From the NCBI GenBank assembly GCA_033032175.1, contig CM065317.1, positions 19,179,279-19,243,278 of the forward strand: a stretch of 64,000 bases of DNA. The letters run 5' to 3'. The notes under the pieces were generated by a model. The model ran no database searches and had not been told where the DNA came from. It was given only the letters and a program-made list of their open reading frames with translations. The translations under genes and the position numbers were made by a program. This document shows positions 12,926 through 25,252 of the stretch, one piece after another (position 1 is the stretch's first letter; each line of letters opens with the position of its first letter). The DNA comes from Saturnia japonica (Eukaryota; Arthropoda; Insecta; Lepidoptera; Saturniidae).

Positions 12926-13044
12926 ATAGTATAAAAATTATAATTACGAGATGTTAATAACTACTGCGTAATAAACGCGAGTAGAGTCACGGGCACTGCT
13001 AGTTTAATTATAATATCTACAAAGTTATTATACAGATATTAATA

Positions 13045-13325
13045 ATCTGACAAAGAGCGGGATCTTGTAGTGGCATGTTGTGGTTTTTATTTTTAATTCA
13101 TTTACTTATGTTTTTGTATTTAAGTGAAGTGGATTATGAATATAAACTGAAAGCATGCATTCTGGGATCCCACAAAAACTCCCTAGAAAGTTCTAATAAG
13201 GGAGCCACCATCTTGTTGGGATACTGAGATCATCATAAGACGGGACGCTATATTCACTTGATAATGGTAGCAATGGTCTTCATTAAAGAGGACTAGTTGC
13301 CAAGTTAAGAAGAAGAAGAAGAATC
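13045..13325 (+). mobile_element. SINE-like element with GAA tail
   Basis: Matches 26330-26645 along its length: CGGGATCTTGTAGTGGCATG, GGATCCCACAAAAA, TAATGGTAGCAATGGTCTTC. Both end in (GAA)n. No coding capacity. Confidence 0.7.
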
Positions 13326-14039
13326 TGACAAAGGTTAAAATCAGTTTTTTTTTACAATTTTTTGAATCAAATATTTTTTTCAATTATATTCTTCCAAATC
13401 CTTGACACGTATCGGATAGTCCAGTAAATAGAAAAGAATCGATATAACGTTGAAATTACAAAGCAATTCATAGATAATTCTGAATGGACACCCATCCATT
13501 CCGCAAAAGCTGTGAGACGTGGCAACGCGGAGCGTGGGACGCGTGAAATAGTTTTTGTTAGATGAAATTTTTGAAAGATATTAGTCCTTTTGTTGCCTTT
13601 TACGAGAAATACCTTGTCCATTGTACTGTTATATTGTTGCGTGTGGTCCTTCAATGTTATTATAATTGAAAAAGGGAAACTGAGGTAAATATTTAATATA
13701 TTTTTTATATAAAATTCCCTATAGAATATAGCTTTCTCTGAACCGGTTTATTTTTGTACTGTTGTAAGGTTGAGAAGTGTGTCAGGTAATTAATATACTA
13801 GGGATATCCAAGTCACTCTTAACTATATGGTTTTTTCAACAATAACTTCGTTTTTTAAAACAAAAAATTGAGATGAATATGATCCAAATTTTTATTATAT
13901 TAGAAAGTGTAAGGTTTGGCAATAATAAATGAAAAATTATATCGGATACGCATATATTTAAATTATCAATCACTTTTTCGCAAAATGGCTAATTTATTTC
14001 GTAAATCACGTTACGGATTTTGAGTTTTAAGTTTGTAAT

Positions 14040-14300
14040 CGATTCGATTGACTCCGTATAAACCCTGTCTTTAACATAGCCCCACAAAAAATAATCCAGT
14101 GGTGTTAAATCACATGATCGGACCGACTACTTATTTTTTTATTTTGTGAAATTATGCGAACGGAAAATTTGATTTGCAATTAATTCATTGTTTCGGTGGT
14201 TGTGTGACTTGTGGCGCCATCTTGTTGAAACTAAATGTCAGTGATAACCATATTATCAATATTAGGCCAAATTTGAGCTGTTACCGTCTCTTTGTGATAA
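14040..14300 (-). pseudogene. Mariner-like transposase fragment
   Basis: The minus strand reads FQQDGATSHTT, then (with stops and shifts) CDLTPLDYFLWGYVKDRVY. These are the last two acidic blocks of a mariner-type DDE transposase common in insects. In-frame stops show it is dead. The right neighbour at 14470 is an unrelated LINE tail. Confidence 0.75.
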
Positions 14301-14469
14301 CGACACATGTCCCTGTGATAATGCCACTATTCAATCCCTTAAACATCTTTTTGAGGATTGCCCACGTTTTGATAGAATTCGATTTGATCATGATATCATG
14401 TGTGAAAACCTGAGGGTATCGCCCTTCAAAATCAAGGGTAAGAGTTTCATAAGTCTCAAAGTGTCTACT

Positions 14470-14795
14470 TTAAATTTTTATATAACACTGACAAACTCAG
14501 TCATCAATGTCCAATCATCAATCATCACCTCGATGTCCAGCGTTCCACAACAGTCCGTTTCTTAAGGCACTTACTGCCTCGCACAACCACTCTGTGGAAC
14601 CAGCTGTTGTCTGAGATCTTTCCGAGCCGTTATGACCTGGTGACTTTCAAGAAGAAAGCTTATTCTTCCCTAAAAGGCTGGCAACGCATCTGCGAGCCCT
14701 CGAGTGTTACGGATGTTTGTGGGCGGCGGTGATCACTTTCCATCAGGTGCGCCAACTGCCTATTTGCCCCCTTTTTACCATAAAAAAAAACTTAA
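14470..14795 (+). mobile_element. Jockey-like LINE 3' end
   Basis: Plus-strand fragments read CPAFHNSPFLKALTASHNHS. GGCGGCGGTGATCACTTTCC, ATCAGGTGCGCCAACTGCCT and a poly-A at 14785 follow. Typical 3' end of a truncated LINE. Confidence 0.7.
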
Positions 14796-15009
14796 AAAGC
14801 TTTAATAGAATTTAAGTCGTATTTTCAAGCTCTATGTCTATTACTCATTGTGGAACATTTTCTACCATATTTGTGTATTTACCATAGATATAAGTTTATG
14901 AATCGCAAACATCTTCCCGACTGTGCCGCACTATTTACTACATGTCATTACTTCGTAATATTTTAAACACAAGATCTTGATCAAATAAATCGTTGAAAAA
15001 ACCCATCAC

Positions 15010-15200
15010 AGTAAAAAAAACTTCTCTCTGTAGCGATCGATATGACGATTTAACGATCTGACTAATTCCAAATCCGCAAAATTCGAGCTAAACTAACATA
15101 TACATATAAACATGTATAAATGTATTTAGTGATCTGAAAATATGGTCTACATTAACTAGTGTAAAAAAAGAAAAAAATGGTCCCTTACATAACCTATGTA
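15010..15200 (-). repeat. Inverted partial copy of repeat B 5' part
   Basis: The reverse complement shares TTAGTTTAGCTCGAATTTT and TAGTTAATGTAGACCATATT-like sequence with 19000-19265. Confidence 0.6.
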
Positions 15201-15309
15201 CCTGAGTGAAATATAAGTACGCACTACAGTCTGTATATTTATAGTTAGTGCAACACCATGGCGGAAAGATGGCGTTACGAGTATGTTCACTAAAATACTT
15301 TTTTATATT

Positions 15310-15765
15310 ATACTAGCTGTGCCTACGGCTGCGCTCACGTGTACTACAGAATACCATCCACCGAGCACATCGCACGAATCGTGCTACCTTCTCTCCTGGT
15401 TATTTTAAAGAAGATAAACTTATTACGCTCTCACTTACTTTTTCTGTAGGTCTTTTTAAGATTTACATTTATGTACTACGTTAATTTGATATAATATCTC
15501 GGTTTACTCAGCATAAGCCCCAAAATCTTCGCTTTTCGATTTTTATTTAGCACGCATTCCTATAAAAAAATTAGCCCTAAGTTACTCCTTATAACATCAA
15601 CTACCCAACTACAAGTGAAAGGTCCGTCAAAACCCGGGACAAACAGACAGACGAACATACATTGGTTTTTGTTATAAATACAGTTAAAAGCCATTAAAAG
15701 CCGTAAAAGCTGGTATTTGCCATTACAAACAGACACTACAACTTTATTGTTTGTATAGATATTCG
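15310..15765 (-). mobile_element. Helitron-like non-autonomous element
   Basis: Inverted 3' end ACTAGCTGTGCCTACGGCTG at 15313, then TGCGCTCACGTGTACTACAG. Also carries CTCGGTTTACTCAGCATAAG and AAACCCGGGACAAACAGACA, as in 2456-2960. The 70-codon ORF inside is not a gene. Confidence 0.6.
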
Positions 15766-15769
15766 TGAT

Positions 15770-18110
15770 CAAGCGCTAGGCTATAAAAAAACTTACAATT
15801 GTAGTATTAATAAAGATATAAGGCTTTTGTTTTTTGTACATCGAAAAGTATTTGAAGTATACAACGACATAAAACGAATCGATCTCGTCAAGCCAACGTA
15901 GGAACGGAACATTCCGGTAGCAGCTAGCTAAATCAGTTCGAGAACTTTCTGGAACGTGTTTCGAGTATAAACTTTGAAAATGTAGGTGAACCACGTACCG
16001 GCTGCGGACGCAGACGGGCAATTTATTTAGATTGCCCATCCATAATTGCCCGGCATGGAGAGATATAGCAAAGCGTTTTGAAGAGTCTTCAATTTTTCGA
16101 AAGCTTTTAGAAACTTAAACGATTTCCTCCAACTACTAAAATGTCCATGTCTTTTTTGTAAATTCCATTTATATGAGCAAATTATTTCGTATAGTTCATA
16201 GGGCGTATTTACCCTAGAGCTATGAGGGTCACAAGCGGGGTGAAAAATCTCGCTTTTGGGGGCACTTATAGCAGAAAAATAATATATGTTTGGGTCTTCC
16301 AGTTGAGCAATTATTTTTTGTATTGTTTATATGTAAATAGTAGGTCAAGTGGAAGACCTTTTTTGAGTACTTATTTGCTTAGTTAATTTATGAAATGGCA
16401 AAGAATCTAATCTTAAGATATACTGTTGCTTAAATACGTAAGTATGATCATTGGCATCGTTTTTATACACCACAGTTAATGAAATTTTCAAAATTCACAT
16501 AAATTTATCTTTAACATTGAAGGTGTTAGTAATAAAAGGGCGATGAATGTGAACACTTCAGTTTTCTCGTAGTAACACAGTCTATGGTCCTTTGGAATTG
16601 CTAATCCGGTTGTAAACTAACGTGACTACTACGTACCTGACTTTGGGAAGATATCTTTTCCAAATATACTGAAGTACATTTATTTTATAATATTTTTAAA
16701 GATGCCCAAAAATGTTATTTTCTATCGATAATTAGTATCGAACACAGTCTCTGTAACAATATTATTATCGCATAACTTGCATAGAAAATACGTTCTATTT
16801 AAGTAGCAAATTATAATCTTTTTTTTCCAATTTAGGTAATAAGCCTTCTGGTAAAGTTTATAACTACTTCGTAAGACATTTCTGTTTTCGAGAAGAGCCG
16901 GGAAAATTTCTGTCGGTTGATCGACAGTATTACTTATTTAATTTATTATGTTTAATTATAATATTCTTAAAATTCAGCTAAAACTATAAATTGTGTTAGT
17001 ACTACAATACATTCTGTGCATGTATAGAAAATAGTGATTATAAGATATAACTATAACAGCTTTCATAATGATCTACTAAACAATAAATTTTGACTTAACG
17101 TCAATTTACATTTTAGTGTTTATTGTCGATAACATTGCAAATAATATTCAAATAGATGCGAACATCTTGTACAAATGTACGTTTCAATTTATTTCTTGTA
17201 ACGAAACCGACCGAAACCTATTTGAAATAATATTAGCTTATTTAAATAAAACTTTAATTTGGTTACTATAAAAAATAAAACGGGTATCTTTATTATTAAT
17301 ATAATTATATTATTTATTAGTTAGAAACATATTTTTTTGAACTTCAAAATAATTATATCGTATTGCCTTCTTATCGATAACTATCGAACATCCTTACACT
17401 TGTCGTCGTTTTGATAATTTCAGGCCAATTGGTTTGAACGTACGACAACCGGCAGAATTGTTTTCTTAATGTCACAAGTTTAACCTCCTATGGCAGCGGA
17501 ATTATTAAATATTATTATTATTATTATATACATAATATATTATATTCATGTGATTACAATTGTTTATGAAAATATTTATTTTCGAATGAAAATAAAATTT
17601 GCTTGCCTTTGTGGAATATTATTGCGGAACGTTTTGTGGGTTTTCTATGACGAGCTCCATTAATTGTTTTTTGGATCGAGGTCACTAAATTACAAATTAA
17701 TTAAACTATTTTATTTTATTTTATTCTAGCAAACGTCCGCGATTTTGTTCGCATCAATTAAAATAAAACCCTTAATAGCAATAAAACACAGGTTATTGCA
17801 TGTTAGTCAGAAAGATCTTAACTTTCTAACAGTAGTAAAATTTTCAGAATCGGTTTAGTAGTTCCAAAGATTAAGTCTTACAATTTTTTTGGTAAGTTGC
17901 TAATGTACCCTATGGACTATTGATCGACGCGTGGACGCGTACCAAGGAGCCCTGGAAATCTTACTCCCCACAGGAACACAACACTAGGTTATTTGGCTAC
18001 TATCTTCTATGTATAATGTGTAGGTATTTGTAGTCGGACTGTCCCAAGTAGAGAGAAATCTCCAAATTAATTGTTTTTTTTTTAATAAACTTTACCTTTT
18101 TATTGTACTT
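15770..18110. other. AT-rich intergenic, few repeat remnants
   Basis: No gene recognised. A Helitron-like inverted end (CTAGCAAACGTCCGCGATTT) begins near 17727, with GAATCGGTTTAGTAGTTCC at about 17848. Confidence 0.45.
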
Positions 18111-18111
18111 A

Positions 18112-18475
18112 ACTAGCGCTCGCCCTAAGGTTGAAATTCGACCAGCTACTTTTTGATCATAGACTATTTTCTGTTTGACATTTGCAGTATTCATTAACCT
18201 AAACAATGAGTATTATCTACATCACTTGCTATCACATTTCGTTGAGTGACAATGTCAATATTTTGGGGGGTCTAAGTTCAATGGCACTGGTCAGGTTACA
18301 ATTCGCAATATTAATTGATTTCATTTTATATATTAGTAACAGATATTATAGATAAATTTTAGCTTTCTGCGCTCCTTCTCCATATAAACTTTAACCATGC
18401 CAAATCTCACAATCTTCCGTGCACGCAATACGCTTAAAAAGGGGTAGAAAGTTTTTTCCTCACGTATTAATATAA
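18112..18475 (-). repeat. Dispersed repeat C, long copy
   Basis: The fullest copy: starts ACTAGCGCTCGCCCTAAGG and includes GACTATTTTCTGTTTGACAT, ATGTCAATATTTTGGGGGGT, and a 3' flank CACGTATTAATATAATGA. In minus sense it ends GGGCGAGCGCTAGT. Confidence 0.75.
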
Positions 18476-18999
18476 TGATAATAACTAGATGTGCGCTACG
18501 ATTTCATCAGTTTTCAATTTATTTAACCAATCTTCTTGCCCATGCACCTGTATATCATATTTTTATTTCTAATTCCTCTACGACTTTCTAGATTCTTTGA
18601 CGCCCATTATACTGCTCTACTCCTTATAACCTATAATTTTCCTCAACTAATGGGCTATTAAATAAAAAAAAATCAAATCAGACAAACTAACAAAAAAAAA
18701 TCAATCTCTTGGCCTTAACAATATTAGTATAGATAATATATTACAGTAATGTTCTACACTTTCACTTAATATACCTACTAACTACTTCAATAGTAGTAGG
18801 TAGTAAGTAGCCTTTAATACAGAGGGCGCGTCGCATGTTTCGGGTTTCATTGATTGTCCAATAATAATATTTTACCACTATGTATTTACCTTGTGTTCCG
18901 TTAACCAAAAGAACGACGTCGTTTCTAAAACTTGTTCATGGTTAGGGTTTCATATCTCAATATGAAATAAACCTTGTAGCAATATGTTCGTATATACGT

Positions 19000-19475
19000 G
19001 CACAACATAAAGGTACATAGGTTCTATAAGGAACCTTTTTTTTCTTCTATTTTACGCTAGTTAGTGTAGACGATATTTTAGATCACTAAATACATATACA
19101 CATGTTCCTTCCTTCCTCCCAGGAGGCAGGGACATGTATATATGTGAAGCGACACCTATCCTCGCCATAACTGACGTATCCTTTAAAGAGACATCTTTTT
19201 CTCTACAAACGACGCGTCCTACATCACGATATTAAAATTATGTTAGTTTAGCTCGAATTTTACGGATAGGGTATTAGTCACATCGCAATTTCTTTGCAAT
19301 CGCAGCAACAGCCCAAGCCGAGGCCGACCACTTTGGCACCCTTGCACGCTTGTTGCGCACGCTTTCACATCTGCTTGCCTTAAGCGCTCGCTCCCAAGCC
19401 CGGTAGAGCTGTAAAAGCCATCAGCGGTTCAGTTTTCGGATAAAACCCCTCAGGCTGACAGTAAGGACAGTTACT
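19000..19475 (+). repeat. Dispersed repeat B, longest copy
   Basis: Joins the part seen inverted at 15010-15200 to the part seen at 12240-12505, so these are pieces of one family. It contains an imperfect palindrome (ACATATACACATGT to ACATGTATATATGT near 19090-19145). Confidence 0.65.
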
Positions 19476-19627
19476 AATATAGCCATTGCCAAATTATATA
19501 TGTAGGCTTAATCTTCATAATTTGTAAACTTTTTTGGCAATAAATGATTATTATTCTTATTATTCGCTAAAATCTTTATAGTAATCTCAATAAGCAACCC
19601 ATATAGCTAATTTGTATTATAGACAAT

Positions 19628-19885
19628 TTAAACCCGAACGAATAACCGATAGTTAATTGATGTTTCATGAATACTACCAACCACACCATTCAAATCAAAA
19701 CACGGTAGTGCGAGCACTGTTCCCTTGCGAAAGAAACAGTTCGACGATGGTATTTCCGCAGTTGAATCTTTAAAAATCCTATCGCTCCTAAATTTATACT
19801 TCACATTAATATCTCTTAGACCTTTATATATAATAGCGCAGCAGAATCCAAACACAACGACGACCACCGAGAGATCTAAATCCAT
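19628..19885 (-). other. Open reading frame of unknown nature (85 codons)
   Basis: Open but unrecognised; contains LDLSVVVVVFGFCCAIIY, hydrophobic at its start. It lies between repeat B and a LINE remnant and has no splice or promoter context. Most likely chance or old transposon sequence. Confidence 0.15.
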
Positions 19886-19909
19886 CGGAAGTCGCCGCTT
19901 TCATGCTGG

Positions 19910-20407
19910 CCTGCATAAATATATCTTCACATTAAGCTTAAAGGACCCGGTGTCGTAAGAAGGAGGAAACACACTGGCCGGGAGAAGGTTCCACAGCTTC
20001 ACGGTACGACAAAGATAGGTCATAGAGAACTGTTTAGTTCGTGCCGAGATGGAGATTATTGTAAAACTGTGACTCCGAAGGCAAGTGTGTGTGGTTCTAT
20101 TATGGATGGGAGAGGAGGGAGTTACATTGAACAGCTCTTCAGAATACTCACCATGATACAGACATGTATCATTAACAATCCGAGCAGTCCGTTTCTGCAG
20201 CCTGTCCAGAGCATCGAGGAGGTATTTTGCGAATGCATCCCAGAGATGCGACCAGTATTCCATACACGGCCGAACTTGTGCCTTGTAAAGAAGATACAGC
20301 TGACCGGACATGAAAAACCTTTGCATCCTGTTCACCACTTGTATTACAGAAACAGTTTTCTTATTTGACATCGAATTATACTTAGCAACCGCTCGTGACT
20401 TCATCAC
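19910..20407 (-). pseudogene. LINE reverse transcriptase C-terminus fragment
   Basis: About 168 open codons with LYLLYKAQVRPCMEYWSHLW, LDALDRLQKRTARIVND, YHGEYSEELF, HNRTTHTCLRSH and LWNLLPASVFPPSYDTGSFK. This is the well-known C-terminal region of Jockey/R1-type LINE proteins. It is 5' truncated. A more decayed relative in the same orientation is at 53020-53800. It sits just below exon 15 of the AOX copy. Confidence 0.88.
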
Positions 20408-20469
20408 AACTTGATCACAATATAATTATGTAGCTTCCTATTAGAGAAATTGAAAATATTATAAATCAC

Positions 20470-20662
20470 CTTTAGCTCCAAGGATCAATTCAATGCTATA
20501 AGAATTCTTCGTAAAATAAACTCTAAAATATTGCGGGATATATCTTGCTAACAGCACGGTATAATTCCAAGTACGATCTGTGAGCAGCTCCCCTGTGACC
20601 TTGTCATACTTCAACTCTTCACACGTCCAATAACCATGGCCTATTATAAAAGCACCTACCAC
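20470..20662 (-). pseudogene. AOX copy, exon 15
   Basis: An open 193-nt exon reading VVGAFIIGHGYWTCEELKYD and onward, ending LILGAK. It has no stop and keeps the TTTTTTAG acceptor and the AAAG/GTGATT donor. It differs from AOX exon 15 by scattered substitutions such as Tyr to Cys and Asp to Tyr. No following GEPP exon was found below 20470. Confidence 0.85.
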
Positions 20663-20994
20663 CTAAAAAAAATATTCGTTTAACAAAAAAAAAAAATATA
20701 GAGAGAATAGTAAACAAAATCTTTACTCTAATATTTTTATATCACTAGTTCATAGAAGAAATATATTGCAAGACTATTAATGCCAGCGTCTCTGTATGAA
20801 TTTAATATTTATAAAAATGAACATTACTTCGTTCTTCTTCATTTTCTTTGTGTTATAAAAATAGATTTAAGTTAGAATTCATTTTGGAAATCTTCTAATC
20901 CTTCGTGGTTATTATTAATATTTAGCGGTTTAGGGGATTTCATATACCAGTATCGTAATAACTTATTCCAGATATACATGTATCAAATTTATAC

Positions 20995-21388
20995 AATTAA
21001 TAAAATTGAAGTGTCTGTTTGTTTCGGGTAATCTCCGAAACGGTTGGACCAATTTTGACGGAACTTTCATTGGTAGATAGCTGATGTTATAAGCAGTAGC
21101 TTAGGTTGCTTTGATTGTAGAAAAAAAATTGGGTTCCGCGCTAATAAAAAGGAACTGGTCATGGAGAATCAATTCGGGCGCTTTAACGACTTACGCTGAG
21201 TAAATCATAAGAGATAAATCAAATTAATGTACTACATAATTGTAAACATTATATCTGCTAAGGAACATCCACAATAAGCATTTTTGTCTTTAAAATAACC
21301 GGGAGCGGGAGAACAAAATACGCGCGCCTGCCCGATCGATGGGATTCTATAGTCCACGTGAGCGAATCCCCGGGCACAGCTAGTGTAT
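20995..21388 (+). mobile_element. Helitron-like non-autonomous element
   Basis: Runs from TTAATAAAATTGAAGTGTCT through CGGGTAATCTCCGAAACGGT to CACGTGAGCGAATCCCCGGG then CACAGCTAGT at about 21387. Same family as 2456-2960, opposite strand. Confidence 0.65.
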
Positions 21389-21469
21389 ACTAAAACATAA
21401 CTGGACTACTTAAATATGATTTAAGAACTATCACCTAATAACCACGAGCAAATGGTTCATGAGTTAACG

Positions 21470-21490
21470 TAGAGAGAGAGAGAGAGAGAC
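21470..21490. repeat. (GA)n microsatellite
   Basis: About nine GA units at 21471-21489. Confidence 0.9.
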
Positions 21491-22620
21491 AGAGACGCTA
21501 CGTTTTATAATATATAAATATGGAAAGTATGACAGGAGAATATTAAATATAATATATTATTAAATTAGGATTACAATAGTATACTTTACTATTTGCTTGA
21601 GTAAGTATTAAATACAAAAAAACAATCCATAGCGTGTTTTATATCACTGACAATTTTTTCACATAGATTATAAAGTTTGCTTTTCCATTTTTCAATTGTT
21701 TCTATAGCCGAATTTTCGTTTTATTTATTTTTTATTTTTTATACAAAATATAAAAAATGATTCAAGAATTGTCTACTAAAAACCATACTAAACTATATTT
21801 TAATTGAAATTCTATGTTAAATACTATGGTCACTAATAAATTATTATTATTATTATTAATTAAATTTTAAGTAGAAAATAGAAAGTAAACAAAGTTAGTT
21901 CACTTAATTGTGAAATGTGTGGGAAAATAGAAGATGTTTAACACTTGCTGGTGGAATTTGTAAAGTATGAAATAAGCAGAAGTCGGTTAATTTTATGTTT
22001 AGGTTTATGTTCTTTAGATTTAGGTATGTTACGCGGTATACCAGCGGAACCGGATGTTAATAGTAGTAGTATAAAGGATATAAGTATAGCTAATTTATTT
22101 AGTTAATTGTATTATTTTCTATAGAATTTACGTTAATTTTGTAGAATTTGGATATGCTCCGATGGGGCAAGCATATACACTAACTGTAAAAGCCCCTTGA
22201 ATAAAGAGTAAACAAACTTTATTTGGTTTCGTAATTTTATTTTTGCTTATATTTTTTATGATTTCTGAAAGTATGATTAATCCTTTAAAACCCATCAACT
22301 AAGGAATTAAATACATTGCCTGTATATATAATTTAGTTAAAATTGGTGGAGCCGTTTTTGAGCTTAATCCGGACATAAACATACAGACGACATTTTTTTA
22401 ATATGAAATACTAGATCAATGGCAAGTACTCTATAGCATAGACATGTAATACAAATTGAAAAAATTAAATATTATACAAAAAAATTACTTTGTTATTGAT
22501 TTCAAGAACCCAATATTTAGCGTGGTATATATAGTATGGACTTTAAATGTGGTCGATAAAAAATAAAATTAATATTATTATAACATGGTTAGAAATAAAA
22601 TATTTTCTATCAAACACACC
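21490..22620. other. AT-rich intron of the AOX copy
   Basis: Lies between copy exons 14 and 15. A stretch at 22020-22230 with GGGGCAAGCATATACACTAA, then AATAAAGAGT, could be an old LTR or 3' end, but I could not support it further. Confidence 0.4.
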
Positions 22621-22626
22621 GAATAC

Positions 22627-22675
22627 CTCTCGAATACCTATTTCTACACTGACGCATTGTCCCACATCTTGTAAT
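22627..22675 (-). pseudogene. AOX copy, last part of exon 14
   Basis: Reads LQDVGQCVSVEIGIRE against [16 protein letters not shown] in the intact gene, followed by GTATTC at the donor position. Only about 49 bases match; the rest of the exon upstream is gone. Confidence 0.8.
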
Positions 22676-22871
22676 AATAGTTATTCTGCTCTATGCACAT
22701 TACCTTAATCACTATATGTTACTCAAATTATCGTGTCATACTATGATGAAATATTAGTCTTCAAACCAAAACTATGCCTGTTCTTGGAGTTCATCAACCA
22801 TGTTACAGGTTATCAGATCGTTACGAATTTACATTTAGCTAGAGGCGTTTCACAACCGAGTTACTACTTAC

Positions 22872-22975
22872 AGCGTTGACAGCCTGTACGGAACTCCAAC
22901 AGACTTGACAGCCGACATTCAGCGTGTTGCGCAGGTAGTCCACCAGCGTCACGTCTGAACTCACCTTGCAACCCA
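22872..22975 (-). pseudogene. AOX copy, exon 2 lacking the Fe-S loop
   Basis: Reads [19 protein letters not shown], then jumps to NVGCQVCWSSVQAVNA. The exon is 104 nt against 158 in the intact gene. A net loss of 54 nt removes the segment with CREAGCGAC, yet keeps the overall reading frame. Both splice sites (CTCAG and GCT/GTAAGT) are intact. Confidence 0.87.
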
Positions 22976-23339
22976 CTGAGAATATTATTACTAATTGTTA
23001 CACGATAAAAACTTATGCTAAGTTAAGTATGTGTTAATATTCTTTCTTTGTTGTAAACAACCTGCAGCCTTCAGCCTTCATTATTATTTTTATATAGCAA
23101 ATATAAAATTTATTAAATTAAATTATATTATTAAATTAAGCTAAATTGCCTTAGATAATATTTTAAAAAGGTATAATTCGTCCCTTTTTTCAAGTTACTT
23201 GCATTACTTTTTTACACAGATTCTACCCATTGTTCAAGTTGTAATTGTTTCTATTTTAATACATCATTTGTTAAGTGGAAAACTGTAAGACAAATTCTAC
23301 AATTACGACGGCGCTCAGTACCCCAATTACTTAGTTTTA

Positions 23340-23801
23340 AGTTAGCTCTAATTTTGCCCGCGGCTTCGCTCACGTGAACTACGGTATGCCATCGATCGGG
23401 CACTCGCGCGAATCTTGGGGGCTCCCGGCTATTTTAAAGACAAAAATGTTTATTGTGGGTGTTCCTTAGAAGATAGACATATACTCTCACAGACTTGTTT
23501 ATAGGTCTTTTAAATGGCAACAATTAATAATTTCAACATTAATTTCATGTATTTGTTATGGTTTACCTAGCGTAAGCCATTACATCGCTCGAATCGATTA
23601 ACTAAGAACTTTTTTTTTATATGCGTATATCTTTAGTTTTTTTTCAAAATGTAAGTAACGTAGGCTACTCCTAATAATATCAGCTATCTATCAGTGAAAG
23701 TTCTGTCAAAATCAGTAAGACCGTTTCGGAGATTACCCGGAACAAACAGATAGACTAAAATTTAAAAAATATATTGTTGTAATAGGTATCGTATGTACTT
23801 T
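23340..23801 (-). mobile_element. Helitron-like element, split by a transposon (part 1)
   Basis: The inverted 3' end region reads TGCCCGCGGCTTCGCTCACG. The body has GACCGTTTCGGAGATTACCC. The element is cut at 23801 and resumes at 25957-26022 (TTTAGTAATAAGCTGTTATT, then CACTTCAATTGTATTAATTG), judged against the unbroken copies at 2456-2960 and 57130-57660. Confidence 0.7.
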
Positions 23802-24184
23802 CATATCGACGGTTAAAAGTTAATAGGGCATAAGCGACACTTTGGTTGAAAATTAGTTATGAATCCCATCCTACTTAAAATTTTTCGCTCTTTCGAATGC
23901 ACTCACCCCCGTAGCTCTACGACGACTTTTTTGTCGCTTATGCCCAAGCCAAAAACTGCTATTTCAAAGTGTAATTTCGTTCAACCAACCAAATATTAGG
24001 CCTTTTCTATTCTAAAGGCGCTTATACCCCTGTAAAAATGGCACAACTTTAGGTTTATAGTCGGTAATATATTTTTACTTTTTACCTGCGTAGAGATTCC
24101 AGGCGTTTACGGCTCCTTACCATTAGTACCTGTATTGAAAGCTGGAACTAATGCTTTTTTACCTTTGTCATCAAAAACATTAAG

Positions 24185-24455
24185 CGTCAGTTATATCCTA
24201 CTACCATTTACAAATTTACAATATAATTGTCACTTATACGCAATTACTAAAATCAAATTTGGTATGGAACTGTCGCTTATACCTTACTACCATTTACAAC
24301 TTTACAATACAGTTGTCGCTTATACGCAATTACTAAAATGTTATTTGATATTGATATGTCAATTATACCCCATTACTATTTACTATTTTAATAGAACTCT
24401 GTCGCATAAGCCTTATTACTTTACAATGATCATTTATTAATTGGCACTTACGTCA
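24185..24455 (+). repeat. 43-bp subterminal repeat array, left (7 units)
   Basis: Unit starts fall at 24185, 24228, 24271, 24314, 24357, 24400 and 24442, nearly all exactly 43 bases apart. Each opens with a version of TGTCGCTTATACCCTATTAC, the motif just inside the transposon's ends. More single copies lie at 23931, 24018 and 24497. Confidence 0.85.
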
Positions 24456-24689
24456 ATTTGGTTTCACTTTGTTGTACTGAAATAGCTATTTAGCGAGTCG
24501 CTTATCTCAAAATCAGTCGGTCGTGTGCAGTGAAACCGAGAGAGCACGATGGACATTTAAACGTAAAATTTTTGCTGCGGTGGTATAACGGAAGAAAGAA
24601 GATTAAGCCTTTCAGAACAGAGAAGAAAGGATTGGATCGTCAGCCTAACCCAGAAAACTAATATCAATAGAAAGAGGAGTAAAGATTCT

Positions 24690-25252
24690 GAAAAACGCAC
24701 CACAACGTACAAGTACAACATTACACATGGTGAAGCTCATCGACAAGTATGTCTGCAATTCTTGTGTAGAACGATTGATGTGTCACACAAATACATTTAT
24801 TATACAGTTTCGACTGCCGATGAGTTTGGTAGTGCCAAAGAATCTGAAAGGGGTAAAAGTTTTCCTCCCAACAATACCAGCAACGATGAAATTACAGCGG
24901 TTGAATACTACATAAAATATTTACCGGCGGTTCCTTCTCATTATTGTAGAAAGGATGTACTCGAACATACCTTCCAGCGGAATATAAAAACTTGGCCAAT
25001 TTATATAGAAAGTATAGAGAACACCGTACATTTCAAGGACTGGCGTTTGTTTCGGAAAACATCTTCCGAAAAGTTTTCAACGAAAAGTTTAATATAGCAT
25101 TCCATATACCTAAAAAAAACAAATGCTTGAAATGTTGTCAGTACGAAAATAAAACTGATCCTACACCCGAAGAACGACGAGCTCACGAAGCAAACATTAT
25201 TGAGAAAAACCTTTTATATTGTTTTTTTTTTATAAATTGTGAAAGAACATAA
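24690..25252 (+). pseudogene. Broken transposase-like ORF
   Basis: One frame reads KRTTTYKYNITHGEAHRQVC, then RTIDVSHKYIYYTV and YYIKYLPAVPSHYCRKDVLE. The text then moves to another frame near 24990: LYRKYREHRTFQGLAFVSEN, FNIAFHIPKKNKCLKCCQYE. The string LPAVPSHYCRK...F...LY..Y......PKK..C..C is one I associate with an abundant but poorly classified transposon protein of insects. The CxxCC group may bind metal. A frameshift and the lack of a longer C-terminus mean it is inactive. Confidence 0.65.

Noticed and set aside
22020..22230. Solo LTR
   Set aside because: An AATAAA and a TG-like start suggest one, but no matching ends, target duplication or second copy could be found.
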